NCBI GenBank assembly: GCA_023664955.1
Contig: JAMPEV010000001.1
Span: 1,606,620-1,670,619 of the forward strand
Source: Duncaniella sp.
GTDB lineage: Bacteria; Bacteroidota; Bacteroidia; Bacteroidales; Muribaculaceae
Direction of reading: 5' to 3'
DNA: 64,000 nt
Made by a program: the position numbers and the translations under genes. The notes under the pieces were generated by a model, which saw only the letters and a list, made by a program, of their open reading frames with translations, did not search any database and was not told the DNA's origin. This document shows positions 1-9,395 of the stretch, one piece after another (position 1 is the first letter of the stretch; every line of letters starts with the position of its first letter).

Positions 1-2
1 AT

Positions 3-1646
3 TTCGGTGACTCGGTGTTCTTTGAGTTCCGAAAACACCGCTCTTCGATGGCCACAGTGCAGGAATTTCAAAACGAGGGGAATCTTGGAAGCATTTTCTG
101 GGAAGAATTCTTTGGACACTGGTATCTTGTGCTCCTCGCTATAATTCTTATTATATTCCTTTGGAAATGCTACCGTTCGCCCCTCACGCCAACGCATCCC
201 ACTCGCAGATATTATATCACCCAAATCATTGGTCTTGTGATATTTGCACCTATTACAGTAATGGGAATGCGTGGTAATACATTCTTCACTGCGACGCGCC
301 CTATCGCTGTCAGCTATTCCCATAATTTTGTGGACGATCCACTGCAGACCGGAATCGTGCTTAATACACCTTTCTCTTTAATCCGCACCATCGGTCAAAT
401 GCCACAGAAGACTCCGGTATTTTTCACTGACCAAGCCGAACTCGATGCAATATATTCACCCGTACACACCCCCGGTGATTCTGTCATCCCCAACCACAAG
501 AACATTGTGATCTTCATAGTAGAAAGCTTCGCACAGGAATTTATTGGCGAGTTAAACAAGGATCTTGACAATGGTACATACAAAGGCTATACCCCATTTG
601 CCGACTCTCTGCTCCGTCAGAGTCTCTATTTTGACCAGTCGTTTGCTAATTCCGGTTTCAGCATCGATGCACCACCCTCAATACTCGCATCCATTCCACG
701 CATGGACCGTCCGTTTGTCCTCTCACCATTCTCGCTAAATCATCTCAACTCCATCGCCACTGAGCTGAAAAATATCGGCTATAACACAGCCTTCTTCCAT
801 GGGGCTGACAATGAATCCCTTGGATTCAATGCTTTCGTGAAGTCCATCGGTTTTGAAAAGTATTTTGGCAGGAATGAATTCTATGATGATCCCCGATTTG
901 GTGGCAAGAGTGAGTTTGATGGCACATGGGGTGTTTGGGACGAGCCGTTCCTCCAATATTTCTGTGCTGAACTTGGCGAGATGCCTCAGCCTTTCCTTGC
1001 AAGCGTGTTCACGCTCTCATCCCACCATCCTTTCGCTGTACCTGAGAAGTATAAGGATGTATTTGTCGACGAGGGCATTCACAAGCTCCACAAATGCATC
1101 CGCTATGCCGATTTCTCGCTCCGTCATTTCTTTGAAACTGCCTCCAAGCAACCATGGTTTAAGAATACTATTTTCGTCTTGACTGCCGACCATGCAAGTA
1201 GCAAACGCACACACGAGGTATATAAAAACGAGGTTGGTGGTTTCCGTGTACCTATCTTGTTCTACGATCCCTCTGGCGAGCTTCCCTCAGGCAAGCATCC
1301 CGGAATCGCACAGCAAATCGACATCATGCCCACAATCCTTAACTATGTGGGCTACGGCCGACCATACGTGGCATTCGGAAAAGACCTTCTAAACACCAAG
1401 CCGGAAGATACTTGGGCTTTCAATTGGGACTTCTATCCTCAATTCTTCAAAGGAGAATATGTGATGCGTTCCGACGGTGAGAAAGTCACAGAAATATTCA
1501 ACTACGTCAAGGATCCTTTCTTGAAAGAAAACCTCGTTGGAAAGTTTCCCCAGGAGAAAGAGATGGAACGCGAAATGCAAGCCATAATCCAAAGCTATAT
1601 GCAACGTATGTCATCCGACAGCTATCAATTGACGATTGACAATTAA
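3..1646 (+). CDS. LTA synthase-like membrane sulfatase-fold protein, 5' end cut by the window edge
   Basis: The reading frame is open to the first bases of the window, so the true start and the first membrane segments lie upstream; the GTG at 15 is only an internal codon. Two hydrophobic stretches (about residues 36-55 and 68-85 counted from base 15) are the last transmembrane helices. The rest is an extracytoplasmic alkaline-phosphatase/sulfatase fold: FIVESF carries the metal-binding Glu, a Ser in the segment FSIDAPPSILASIP is the likely nucleophile position, SSHHPF and TADHAS carry metal-ligand His/Asp. Family members move phosphoglycerol or phosphoethanolamine groups onto envelope polymers or lipids; the substrate here is unknown. 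The last six codons and the stop are made of three tandem heptamers (1626-1646), so the C-terminus may be a replaced end. Confidence 0.85.
   Translation, partial: FGDSVFFEFRKHRSSMATVQEFQNEGNLGSIFWEEFFGHWYLVLLAIILIIFLWKCYRSPLTPTHPTRRYYITQIIGLVIFAPITVMGMRGNTFFTATRPIAVSYSHNFVDDPLQTGIVLNTPFSLIRTIGQMPQKTPVFFTDQAELDAIYSPVHTPGDSVIPNHKNIVIFIVESFAQEFIGELNKDLDNGTYKGYTPFADSLLRQSLYFDQSFANSGFSIDAPPSILASIPRMDRPFVLSPFSLNHLNSIATELKNIGYNTAFFHGADNESLGFNAFVKSIGFEKYFGRNEFYDDPRFGGKSEFDGTWGVWDEPFLQYFCAELGEMPQPFLASVFTLSSHHPFAVPEKYKDVFVDEGIHKLHKCIRYADFSLRHFFETASKQPWFKNTIFVLTADHASSKRTHEVYKNEVGGFRVPILFYDPSGELPSGKHPGIAQQIDIMPTILNYVGYGRPYVAFGKDLLNTKPEDTWAFNWDFYPQFFKGEYVMRSDGEKVTEIFNYVKDPFLKENLVGKFPQEKEMEREMQAIIQSYMQRMSSDSYQLTIDN
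1626..1646 (+). repeat. Three tandem heptamers forming the 3' end of the first gene
   Basis: CAATTGA, CGATTGA and CAATTAA follow each other without gaps and end exactly at the stop codon. Related heptamers occur at 25804-25831 and 17820-17854, so this looks like a dispersed short tandem repeat that has replaced or extended the C-terminal codons. Confidence 0.6.
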
Positions 1647-1765
1647 ACATCGATTGTCGAAATAATCAATTCACTACGGGCACCAAATCCTTCCGAATCT
1701 CCGAATCCTTCACTTCTTTTTTATCATTTATTGAGCTTATATTTTAGAAATTTGAAATTAAATCG

Positions 1766-1773
1766 TAATTTTG
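1766..1773 (+). promoter_or_regulatory. Bacteroidetes -7 box of the his operon
   Basis: TAATTTTG matches TAnnTTTG, 40 bases before the hisG ATG. A -33 TTTG at the right spacing is poor (TTAG at 1744-1747, 18 bases upstream). I see no leader peptide rich in His codons and no attenuator hairpin between here and hisG. Confidence 0.6.
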
Positions 1774-1813
1774 CATTTCAAAATAACAGGAATTTGACCA
1801 AAACAAGCTCTTT

Positions 1814-2665
1814 ATGCTAAGAATTGCGATACAGGCGAAAGGTCGCCTCAATGAAAAGACTATGGCATTACTTGCCGATGCCGGCATATCAGCATCTGTG
1901 GGTAGTCGTTCACTTATAGCTCACGCCAAGGGATTTCCCGTGGACCTGCTGCTACTACGCGATGACGATATTCCACAAGCCGTGGCCATGGGAACTGCCG
2001 ACATCGGTATTGTGGGATTAAATGAAGTGGAAGAGAAATGCGTAAACGTGCAGAATGTTATGAACCTTGGTTTCGGAGGTTGCCGACTCAGCCTGGCAGT
2101 ACCGCGCGAAGCTGACTACAAAGGGCTTGAATGGTTCAACGGCAAACGTATTGCGACCTCCTACCCCGCAATTCTATCTCGCTTCCTAAAAGACAACTCG
2201 ATCAAAGCTGAAATCCACACAATCACCGGTTCAGTAGAAATAGCCCCGGCTATCGGCATGGCCGATTCAATTTTCGACATTGTTTCTTCGGGTGGTACTT
2301 TAGTTCAAAACGGTTTGGTAGAAGTAATGTCAGTCCTTGAGTCACAAGCAGTTCTTATTGCCACACCCAATCTCACCGAGGACAAAATGGAAGAACTCCA
2401 TAAACTTTGTTTCCGCTTCCGCTCCATCATCGAAAGCCGCGGGATGAAATATGTTCTTATGAATATTCCCAAAGCATCTCTTGAAGAAGCACTTAGTATC
2501 CTACCGAGTATGAAAAGCCCCACTGTGCTCCACCTCGCTGACCCCAATTGGCTTTCACTACACGCCGTAATCCCGGAATCTCAACTTTGGGAAAAGATTG
2601 AGAAGTTAAAAAGCATAGGAGCAGAAGACATCCTTGTACTCGTCCTTGAAAATATCGTAAAATAA
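1814..2665 (+). CDS. hisG: ATP phosphoribosyltransferase, long form
   Basis: First enzyme of histidine synthesis, joining ATP and PRPP. At 283 residues it is the long, HisZ-independent form. The N-terminal catalytic part begins IAIQAKGRLNEKT and contains the GTADIGIVG phosphate-binding region. The C-terminal roughly 75 residues are the ACT-like domain that gives histidine feedback inhibition in long-form enzymes. It is the first gene of hisGDCBHA, with a -7 box 40 bases upstream and hisD 37 bases downstream. The start is the first ATG after that box. Control by feedback is known for the family; no RNA-level control is visible. Confidence 0.96.
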   Translation: MLRIAIQAKGRLNEKTMALLADAGISASVGSRSLIAHAKGFPVDLLLLRDDDIPQAVAMGTADIGIVGLNEVEEKCVNVQNVMNLGFGGCRLSLAVPREADYKGLEWFNGKRIATSYPAILSRFLKDNSIKAEIHTITGSVEIAPAIGMADSIFDIVSSGGTLVQNGLVEVMSVLESQAVLIATPNLTEDKMEELHKLCFRFRSIIESRGMKYVLMNIPKASLEEALSILPSMKSPTVLHLADPNWLSLHAVIPESQLWEKIEKLKSIGAEDILVLVLENIVK

Positions 2666-2702
2666 GAACACACAACCCAACGGATTTCCAATAGTTAACA
2701 AA

Positions 2703-3974
2703 ATGAACATTTATATAAATCCCGCCCGCGCCGACTGGCATCAACTCACAGAACGCAACATCCCCAACGACCCTGAAGTTGACCGCATAGTCCTCGATAT
2801 AATTGAAGGCGTTCGCAAAGATGGTGACCAGGCTCTCCGCCAGATGTCACTTGACATCGACCATACTGAAATAACCGAATTTGAGGTAACAGAAGCTGAG
2901 ATAGCTGCCGGTTGTGACTCCGTCAGTCAAAAGGTTAAAGACGCCATACTGATTGCCAAGGCGAATATAGAGAAATTTCATGCAGCCCAAATGCCACATG
3001 AAATCACAATCGAAACCTCACCCGGAGTAAAATGTCTCCAACGCCCAGTCGCCATCGACCGTGTGGGACTTTATATCCCCGGAGGACAAGCCCCGCTCTT
3101 TTCCACAGTCCTCATGCTTGCCACACCTGCCAAGATAGCAGGCTGTCGCGACATAATTCTATGTACGCCTCAGAGCCATAACCGCCCCCTCGCTCCCGAA
3201 ATACTATTTGCAGCCTCAATCTGCGGCGTAAACCACATATACCGGATCGGCGGTGCCCAGGCAATTGCAGCAATGGCTTTAGGTACGGAGTCTATTCCTC
3301 GTGTGTCAAAAATATTCGGACCCGGCAATCGCTTCGTCACCAAGGCAAAGCAACATCTATCATCTGTAGTGGCAATCGACATGCCCGCCGGTCCAAGTGA
3401 AGTTCTAATCATGGCTGATCACACTGCCTCTCCTACTTTCGTTGCTGCCGATATGCTATCCCAAGCCGAACACGGCAGCGACAGTCAAGCCATGCTGGTA
3501 TGCAATACCGATAAATTCGCATACGCCGTCCGCGGTGAAGTGGAACGACTCTCAGCACAATTATCAAGAACCACATCAGTCGCTAATTCACTATCTCACA
3601 GTCGGCTGATAGTTTTTCACGACATAACCGATATGGTAAACTTCGTCAACGACTACGCTCCCGAGCATCTCATTATATCAATGCAACACCCTTGGAAAAT
3701 TGCCGACAGAATCCGTGCCGCTGGCAGCGTTTTCATCGGAAACTACTCTCCTGAAAGCGCAGGTGACTATGCCTCAGGGACAAATCACACTCTCCCTACA
3801 GGCGGTTGGGCTCAATCCTTCAGTGGTGTGAATATCGACAGTTTTCTACGGAAAATTACGTTCCAGGAATTAACCCCCGAAGGAATTAAAACCCTCGCCC
3901 CGACAATTATAACCATGGCCGATGCCGAAGGACTCGACGCCCACGCTTTAGCCGTTAAAGTCAGAATCTCATGA
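2703..3974 (+). CDS. hisD: Histidinol dehydrogenase
   Basis: Catalyses the last two oxidations of histidine synthesis, histidinol to histidine, with NAD and a zinc ion. At 423 residues it has normal family length. Visible hallmarks are GLYIPGG, the GPGNRFVTKAK segment, the zinc-ligand region SQAEHGSDS (Gln and His ligands), the active-site YAPEHL, and the C-terminal AGDYASGTNHTLPT block. The stop codon overlaps the hisC start (ATGA at 3971-3974), indicating coupled translation. Confidence 0.97.
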   Translation: MNIYINPARADWHQLTERNIPNDPEVDRIVLDIIEGVRKDGDQALRQMSLDIDHTEITEFEVTEAEIAAGCDSVSQKVKDAILIAKANIEKFHAAQMPHEITIETSPGVKCLQRPVAIDRVGLYIPGGQAPLFSTVLMLATPAKIAGCRDIILCTPQSHNRPLAPEILFAASICGVNHIYRIGGAQAIAAMALGTESIPRVSKIFGPGNRFVTKAKQHLSSVVAIDMPAGPSEVLIMADHTASPTFVAADMLSQAEHGSDSQAMLVCNTDKFAYAVRGEVERLSAQLSRTTSVANSLSHSRLIVFHDITDMVNFVNDYAPEHLIISMQHPWKIADRIRAAGSVFIGNYSPESAGDYASGTNHTLPTGGWAQSFSGVNIDSFLRKITFQELTPEGIKTLAPTIITMADAEGLDAHALAVKVRIS

Positions 3975-5002
3975 ATCCATTAGACTTTGTACGCCCCAAT
4001 ATCCTCTCTTTAGAACCTTACTCCACAGCTCGCGATGAATTTAAGGGAGGGGACATCTCAGTGTGGATTGATGCTAACGAGAGTCCCTATCCATCAGATG
4101 TAAACCGTTATCCCGATCCTCACCAAAAATTACTTAAAGAACAGGTATCCAACTTAAAAGGAATCCCTGCCAATCAGATTTTCATCGGAGGTGCGGGAAG
4201 CGACGAAGCCATCGATATCACATTCCGAATATTTTGCCGTCCTGGAGTAGACAATGCTATTGCAATTGCCCCAAGTTACGGCGTTTACAAAGTAAGTGCG
4301 GAAATTAATGATGTGGAACTCCGTGAAGTGATGCTCGGCGAAGATTTTTCTCTCCCTGTCGACCGACTCCTCGCAGTCGCTGACGAAAACAGCAAATTGA
4401 TGTGGATATGTTCCCCTAACAATCCCACAGCCAACGCTTTCCCACCATCACAAATCGAATATTTAGCCGACAATTTCAATGGCATGGTAATAATCGACGA
4501 AGCATACGCCGACTTCTCCACCTACCCCTCTATGCTATCATTGCTGGGCAAACACCCCAATATGATTGTACTACAGACATTCTCGAAGGCTTGGGGAATG
4601 GCATCACTTCGTATTGGAATGGCATTCGCATGCAGAGAAGTAGCCGACCTTTTTGCAAAGGTGAAATACCCTTACAACATAAACGGTCCGACACAAACCG
4701 AGGTGCTTAAGCGAATTACTTCTTCTTGCATCTCTGAGCAAATCGATGAAATCATAAGAGAGCGTGACATACTGATCGAAAATCTTTCCTCTATGCCTAT
4801 TGTGAAGAAAATCTATCACTCCGATGCCAATTTCATCCTTGTGAAATTCGATGACCCCGACAGTATATACGACTATCTGATAAGTAAAGGTGTAATTGTC
4901 CGTAATAGAAATAGGGTGAAAGGTTGTGAAGGAACACTCCGTATCACAATCGGTACACCTGAAGAAAACGCAAAAGTAATCTCACTCCTATCCAACTTAT
5001 AG
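3971..5002 (+). CDS. hisC: Histidinol-phosphate aminotransferase
   Basis: PLP-dependent fold-type I aminotransferase converting imidazole acetol phosphate to histidinol phosphate, 343 residues. The segment IDANESPYP is the typical N-terminal substrate loop, CSPNNPTAN binds PLP, IIDEAYADF carries the cofactor-contacting Asp and Tyr, and QTFSKAWGMASLRIG holds the Schiff-base Lys and phosphate-binding Arg. The start overlaps the hisD stop by four bases. A 94-base gap separates it from hisB, the widest gap in the operon. Confidence 0.96.
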   Translation: MNPLDFVRPNILSLEPYSTARDEFKGGDISVWIDANESPYPSDVNRYPDPHQKLLKEQVSNLKGIPANQIFIGGAGSDEAIDITFRIFCRPGVDNAIAIAPSYGVYKVSAEINDVELREVMLGEDFSLPVDRLLAVADENSKLMWICSPNNPTANAFPPSQIEYLADNFNGMVIIDEAYADFSTYPSMLSLLGKHPNMIVLQTFSKAWGMASLRIGMAFACREVADLFAKVKYPYNINGPTQTEVLKRITSSCISEQIDEIIRERDILIENLSSMPIVKKIYHSDANFILVKFDDPDSIYDYLISKGVIVRNRNRVKGCEGTLRITIGTPEENAKVISLLSNL

Positions 5003-5096
5003 ATAAACTAAGAGGATGTCCAATATTCCTCCACCAGACATATAAAAGAATGTCGGCTTGTAGTTCAAAAATAACTTGGAAAATACCTTTCAAATT

Positions 5097-6191
5097 ATGA
5101 AGAAGGCAATATTTGTCGACCGCGACGGTACAATAATAAAAGAACCGGCTGATGAGCAGATTGACTCATTGGAGAAACTCGAATTTGTCCCCGGTGCCAT
5201 TTCCGGCCTGCGGGCGCTAATGAATCGAGGATATGAACTTGTGATGGTTTCTAACCAGGATGGCTTGGGAACCGACTCTTTCCCTGAAGACACATTCTAT
5301 CCTGCACACAACAAGATGCTTGCCACCCTCCAAGGTGAAGGAGTAACCTTTGATGACATTCTAATTGACCGTTCATTCCCGGCTGACAATGCTCCCACCC
5401 GTAAGCCTCGCACAGGTATGCTCACCAAATACATAAATGGTGAATACGACCTCGCTGAATCATACGTGATTGGTGACCGTCTCACCGATATCCAATTAGC
5501 TAAAAATCTTGGAGCTAAAGGTATTCTGATTGCCAATCTTGATGAGCAGACTGAAGGCTGCTCACTGGTAACAGACAAATGGAAAGAAATAGCCGACTAT
5601 ATTCTCTCTTCCGACCGCAAAGCCACAGTGTCAAGAATCACAAAGGAGACCCAAATCACCGTGGCAATCGATCTTGAAGGCCACACAGATTCACATATCG
5701 ACAGCGGACTGAAATTCCTCGACCATATGCTATGGCAACTTCCACACCATGCCGGTGTCTCCCTCGAAATTAGCTGCAAAGGCGACCTTGAAGTTGACGA
5801 ACACCACACCATGGAAGACCTCGCAATCACATTAGGACAAGCAATCGACCAAGCCCTCGGCTCAAAACGCGGCATAGAGCGATATGGTTTCGTACTCCCT
5901 ATGGATGAGTGTAGAGCAATGGTACTAATCGACTTCGGTGGACGAGCCGACTTCCTCTGGGATGTGGAATTCACTCGTCAATATGTCGGCGACACTCCCA
6001 CAGAGATGTACAAGCATTTTTTCAAATCCCTATGCGTGGCTATGCGCTGCAATCTGCAAATAAGCGCGAAAGGCGAAAATAACCACCACCTCATCGAGTC
6101 GGTATTCAAAGCCTTCGCACGTGCCATCCGTATGGCCATTCGCCGTGATCCGCTCAGTTACGAAATCCCGACAAGCAAAGGAGTTCTTTAG
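5097..6191 (+). CDS. hisB: Bifunctional histidinol-phosphatase / imidazoleglycerol-phosphate dehydratase
   Basis: A fusion doing two steps of histidine synthesis. Residues 1 to about 165 are a HAD phosphatase (nucleophile motif FVDRDGT, later [17 protein letters not shown]). Residues about 175-364 are the dehydratase, with [16 protein letters not shown], the metal-ligand motif DEHHTMED and the second motif NNHHLIES. I use the ATG at 5097, where the HAD motif begins at the normal distance; a TTG at 5076 is in frame but would add an unneeded leader. A TACCTTT sequence at 5084-5090 resembles a weak -7 box but would leave almost no leader. Confidence 0.96.
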   Translation: MKKAIFVDRDGTIIKEPADEQIDSLEKLEFVPGAISGLRALMNRGYELVMVSNQDGLGTDSFPEDTFYPAHNKMLATLQGEGVTFDDILIDRSFPADNAPTRKPRTGMLTKYINGEYDLAESYVIGDRLTDIQLAKNLGAKGILIANLDEQTEGCSLVTDKWKEIADYILSSDRKATVSRITKETQITVAIDLEGHTDSHIDSGLKFLDHMLWQLPHHAGVSLEISCKGDLEVDEHHTMEDLAITLGQAIDQALGSKRGIERYGFVLPMDECRAMVLIDFGGRADFLWDVEFTRQYVGDTPTEMYKHFFKSLCVAMRCNLQISAKGENNHHLIESVFKAFARAIRMAIRRDPLSYEIPTSKGVL

Positions 6192-6206
6192 CAATAATTT
6201 GAAACT

Positions 6207-6794
6207 ATGATAGCAATTATTGATTATAAAATGGGCAATCTACGCTCAGTGCAAAATTCCATCTCCCGACTTGGAGCCGAATGGATTGTCACCTCATCAC
6301 ACGAAGAAATCCGCCGTGCTTCTCATGTACTCCTCCCAGGCGTGGGCAACGACGCTGAAGCAATAGCCAACCTCAGAGAACGCAATCTTATCGACCTTAT
6401 CAAGGATCTCCGACTTCCGGTGCTCGGCATCTGCGTGGGGATGCAAGTGATGTGTCGCGATTCTGAGGAGGGCAACGTAGAGTGCATGAACATTTTCGAT
6501 GCCCATATCAAACGGTTTCCTTCTGAGGATGGTGTAAAGATTCCCCATGTGGGATGGAACAATATTGCCAACCTCGACTCCAAACTCTTCAAAGGGATTA
6601 ATCCTGGCGAATTTGTATATTATGTCCATTCATATTACGCCAACCTATGTCCCGACACAATCGCGACTACACGTTACGGAAATACAATGTTCAGCGCAGC
6701 TTTGAAATATGAAAACTTTTACGGCTCCCAATTCCATCCGGAAAAAAGTGGAGATGTGGGCGAACGTATAATCCAAAATTTTCTCAATTTATGA
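6207..6794 (+). CDS. hisH: Imidazole glycerol phosphate synthase, glutamine amidotransferase subunit
   Basis: Class I glutaminase that releases ammonia for the cyclase subunit HisF. It is 195 residues long with the oxyanion region LLPGVGN, the nucleophile Cys in LGICVGMQ, and the catalytic His-Glu in SQFHPEKS. The stop overlaps the hisA start (ATGA at 6791). HisH works only with HisF, yet hisF is not in this operon, so the partner must be encoded elsewhere or the pathway is incomplete. Confidence 0.96.
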   Translation: MIAIIDYKMGNLRSVQNSISRLGAEWIVTSSHEEIRRASHVLLPGVGNDAEAIANLRERNLIDLIKDLRLPVLGICVGMQVMCRDSEEGNVECMNIFDAHIKRFPSEDGVKIPHVGWNNIANLDSKLFKGINPGEFVYYVHSYYANLCPDTIATTRYGNTMFSAALKYENFYGSQFHPEKSGDVGERIIQNFLNL

Positions 6795-7507
6795 TTGAAG
6801 TTATCCCCGCGATTGATTTGATAGATGGCAAATGCGTTAGATTGTCACAAGGTGACTATCAGCAATGCACACGTTATGATGCCTCAGCAGTCGATATGGC
6901 TAAACGGTTTCTCGACGCCGGGCTCACACGCATCCATGTGGTGGACCTCGATGGAGCAAAATCAAGTGAGCCCAAGAACCTCACCACACTCGAACGGATC
7001 GCCTCTGTCGATGGCGTGAAAGTGGAATGGGGAGGCGGAATTAAATCAGACATAGCCCTTCGTGACACGTTCAATGCCGGAGCCACCTACGCAATAATCG
7101 GGAGCATCGCAGTGAAATCCCCCGCTCTTTTCAGCGAATGGCTATCAAAATATGGAGGCGAAAGACTCGTGTTGGGAGCTGACGCTAAAGATGGTAAAGT
7201 TGCGATGAATGGATGGCTTGAGGAAAGTTCAAAATCCATATCCGAGATTGTCAGCGAATTTCTCCCCTTTGGACTCACTCAGGCAATATGTACCGACATT
7301 TCTAAGGATGGAATGCTTCAAGGACCATCATTCGACCTTTACACATCGCTTCAAGCAGAATTCCCAACTATAACATTCACAGTGTCAGGTGGCATCAGCA
7401 GTATTGATGACATTCTACGTCTCAACGAAATAGGACTCAAACGAGTAATCGTAGGGAAAGCACTTTACGAAAACCGTATCACTCTCTCGCAACTCAGCCA
7501 TATCTAA
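6791..7507 (+). CDS. hisA: ProFAR isomerase
   Basis: Beta-alpha barrel enzyme (phosphoribosylformimino-5-aminoimidazole carboxamide ribotide isomerase), 238 residues. The general acid/base Asp residues lie in PAIDLIDGKCVRL near the N-terminus and in TDISKDGMLQGPS; the phosphate loops EWGGGIK and VSGGISS are also present. It is the last gene of the his cluster; hisF and hisI(E), which often follow hisA in Bacteroidales, are replaced by 167 bases of non-coding DNA and an unrelated gene. Confidence 0.96.
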   Translation: MIEVIPAIDLIDGKCVRLSQGDYQQCTRYDASAVDMAKRFLDAGLTRIHVVDLDGAKSSEPKNLTTLERIASVDGVKVEWGGGIKSDIALRDTFNAGATYAIIGSIAVKSPALFSEWLSKYGGERLVLGADAKDGKVAMNGWLEESSKSISEIVSEFLPFGLTQAICTDISKDGMLQGPSFDLYTSLQAEFPTITFTVSGGISSIDDILRLNEIGLKRVIVGKALYENRITLSQLSHI

Positions 7508-7602
7508 TCCTTCCCGTAGAATCGAAGATGTACACAACATAGCCATTGGAAGATTACTTATCATATTAACTTCAGACAATCGAATAATTGGACAGCTATT
7601 TT

Positions 7603-7634
7603 GTTGGTTTGCTCATCTATTTTTTATAATTTTG
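7603..7634 (+). promoter_or_regulatory. Promoter of the coiled-coil membrane protein gene
   Basis: GTTG at 7603-7606 (consensus TTTG), 20 bases, then TAATTTTG at 7627-7634 (consensus TAnnTTTG). The predicted leader is about 35 bases. Confidence 0.6.
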
Positions 7635-7674
7635 CGTTATAAATAAAAGCAAAACTAAAATATTATCGGATAAT

Positions 7675-8589
7675 ATGAATAACAAGAAGTTATCCCCAAT
7701 GGTACTCGTGGCGATAGTGCTCGCCGCTCTTTTGTTAATCGTAGTCGGTTTCGGTGTTTATCAAGTAGCTTCATTAAAATCACAAGTCCAGGAAGCTAAA
7801 TTGGAGAATGAGGAACTCATGCTCACTAACGAGCAGCTCCAGCTATCCAACGAATTTGACGTGCTTAATTCTGAATTCCAGCAGTATGAGGACCAAGCTC
7901 AACGACTCGCCAACGACACAATCCTTGCAAAATACACCGCAGCTAAAGCCAAAGTCGAGCAATTGATGCAGGAACTTAAGAGCGAGAAAGTTAAGTCACA
8001 AGCCCGCATTAAGGAACTTCAAAACGAAATAGCTACACTCAAGCGGCTTCTCCGTCATTACATACAGCAGATTGACTCTCTTAACAAGGAAAACGCCGGT
8101 CTACGTGCCGAAAACACTGAGATTAAGGCTCAAAACGAGCGGCTCTCCACCAGAGTTAGAGAAGTGACTCGCAGTAATGAGACTCTTAACGAGCGAATGA
8201 CACTTGCAGAAAAGCTCAATGTGACAGGTGTGTCACTCATCGCCCTAAAGAAAAACGGCAAGGAAGAGAAAAACGTCACAAAGGCAAAACAGCTCAAAGT
8301 GACTTTCACCATTCCCCAAAATAATTCCACTCCTGTAGGTAACAAGACCATCTTCCTCCGTATCACCAACCCTGAAGGACAACTGCTTGGCGATGCGGGC
8401 GGTTTCAGCTTCGAAGGACGTTCTATCCCTTGCACAGCTAAAAAAACGATAGAGTATGCAGGCGATGAAATATCAGGATTAGTGATTTATTGGGACGTTA
8501 ACACCACCTTAACTCCCGGTGATTACACGGTCGAGCTATTTACCGATGGTTACAGACTTACATCTCGTCACTTTACACTGAAAAAATAA
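7675..8589 (+). CDS. Membrane-anchored coiled-coil protein with C-terminal beta-rich domain
   Basis: Function not recognised. A short basic N-terminus (NNKKLSP) precedes one transmembrane helix at about residues 9-29. Residues about 32-175 are a long heptad-rich coiled coil full of Glu, Leu, Gln and Lys. The last roughly 125 residues (from TGVSLIALKK) look like a beta sandwich, with alternating hydrophobic strands and Gly/Asn turns. The expected topology is cytoplasmic N-terminus and periplasmic coiled coil. It has its own promoter, separate from the his genes. A lipoprotein at 35629-36510 shares the plan of membrane anchor, coiled coil and globular end, without obvious sequence identity. Confidence 0.85.
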   Translation: MNNKKLSPMVLVAIVLAALLLIVVGFGVYQVASLKSQVQEAKLENEELMLTNEQLQLSNEFDVLNSEFQQYEDQAQRLANDTILAKYTAAKAKVEQLMQELKSEKVKSQARIKELQNEIATLKRLLRHYIQQIDSLNKENAGLRAENTEIKAQNERLSTRVREVTRSNETLNERMTLAEKLNVTGVSLIALKKNGKEEKNVTKAKQLKVTFTIPQNNSTPVGNKTIFLRITNPEGQLLGDAGGFSFEGRSIPCTAKKTIEYAGDEISGLVIYWDVNTTLTPGDYTVELFTDGYRLTSRHFTLKK

Positions 8590-8657
8590 GAGGGACATCC
8601 ACTCATAGGACATACCGGCATTCTCGCACACCGACACTCACATTTAACCTCCCTATT

Positions 8658-9374
8658 ATGGAATCATTTTGGCAAACAGTAAATGGCGTAGAGCTCACCA
8701 CCGGAAGCGCAGTATTCCGCATCTTCATCAGTCTGGTGTTAGGAAGCATCGTCGGAGTAGAGCGTAAACGCAAGGGCCAAATGGCCGGACTGCGAACTTT
8801 TGCCCTCATATCAATGGGCGCATGTATCGCCATGATGCTTTCAATATATGTGTGCCAAGAGACAGTGGGACTCCTGCGAGGCGATCCAAGCCGTATCGCC
8901 GCCCAGGTTATTTCGGGTATCGGTTTCCTTGGCGCAGGAACGATTATTCAAATGAAGGGTTCTGTGAGAGGACTCACCACCGCCGCAGGTATTTGGATTA
9001 TCGCAACCATTGGAATGGCCGTTGGATGCGGACTATATCTAATCGCTCTCGTGGCCACGGGATTAGTACTTGTTGTGCTCATCGTGCTTGAAGAGATAGA
9101 ACATAAAGTCAACGTAGGTAATGAGGCCCGGACAATTCGTGTGAAAGTCAAAGGGATCATCAAATCCATGAAACCTTACGAGGAAGCACTTTCACAATTT
9201 TCCATCCACCTCTCAAGGGTATATGTCGAATATGACTACGAGAATGACACCACAAGGCTTAACCTTCTAATCCTCACTGCCGAAAAGTCGGACTTCGTTG
9301 ATGTGTTTGATGCACTTCACAATATCAATCCCACCATTTCCATATCACTAAGTAATCAAGCAGACCTATCTTAG
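8658..9374 (+). CDS. MgtC/SapB-family membrane protein
   Basis: The N-terminal half has four to five transmembrane helices with the family signature: FISLVLGSIVGVERKRKGQ (acidic/basic pair in the first loop), AGLRTFALISMGA, then QVISGIGFLGAGTI and RGLTTAAGIW. Residues about 150-238 form a cytoplasmic ACT-like tail (VRVKGIIK to LSNQADLS). MgtC-type proteins affect Mg2+ starvation survival and membrane potential or F-ATPase activity in other bacteria; the role here is not shown. It lies 21 bases upstream of a cation:proton antiporter, probably co-transcribed. Confidence 0.92.
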   Translation: MESFWQTVNGVELTTGSAVFRIFISLVLGSIVGVERKRKGQMAGLRTFALISMGACIAMMLSIYVCQETVGLLRGDPSRIAAQVISGIGFLGAGTIIQMKGSVRGLTTAAGIWIIATIGMAVGCGLYLIALVATGLVLVVLIVLEEIEHKVNVGNEARTIRVKVKGIIKSMKPYEEALSQFSIHLSRVYVEYDYENDTTRLNLLILTAEKSDFVDVFDALHNINPTISISLSNQADLS

Positions 9375-9395
9375 TGCTTAATATACAAATCAAGT

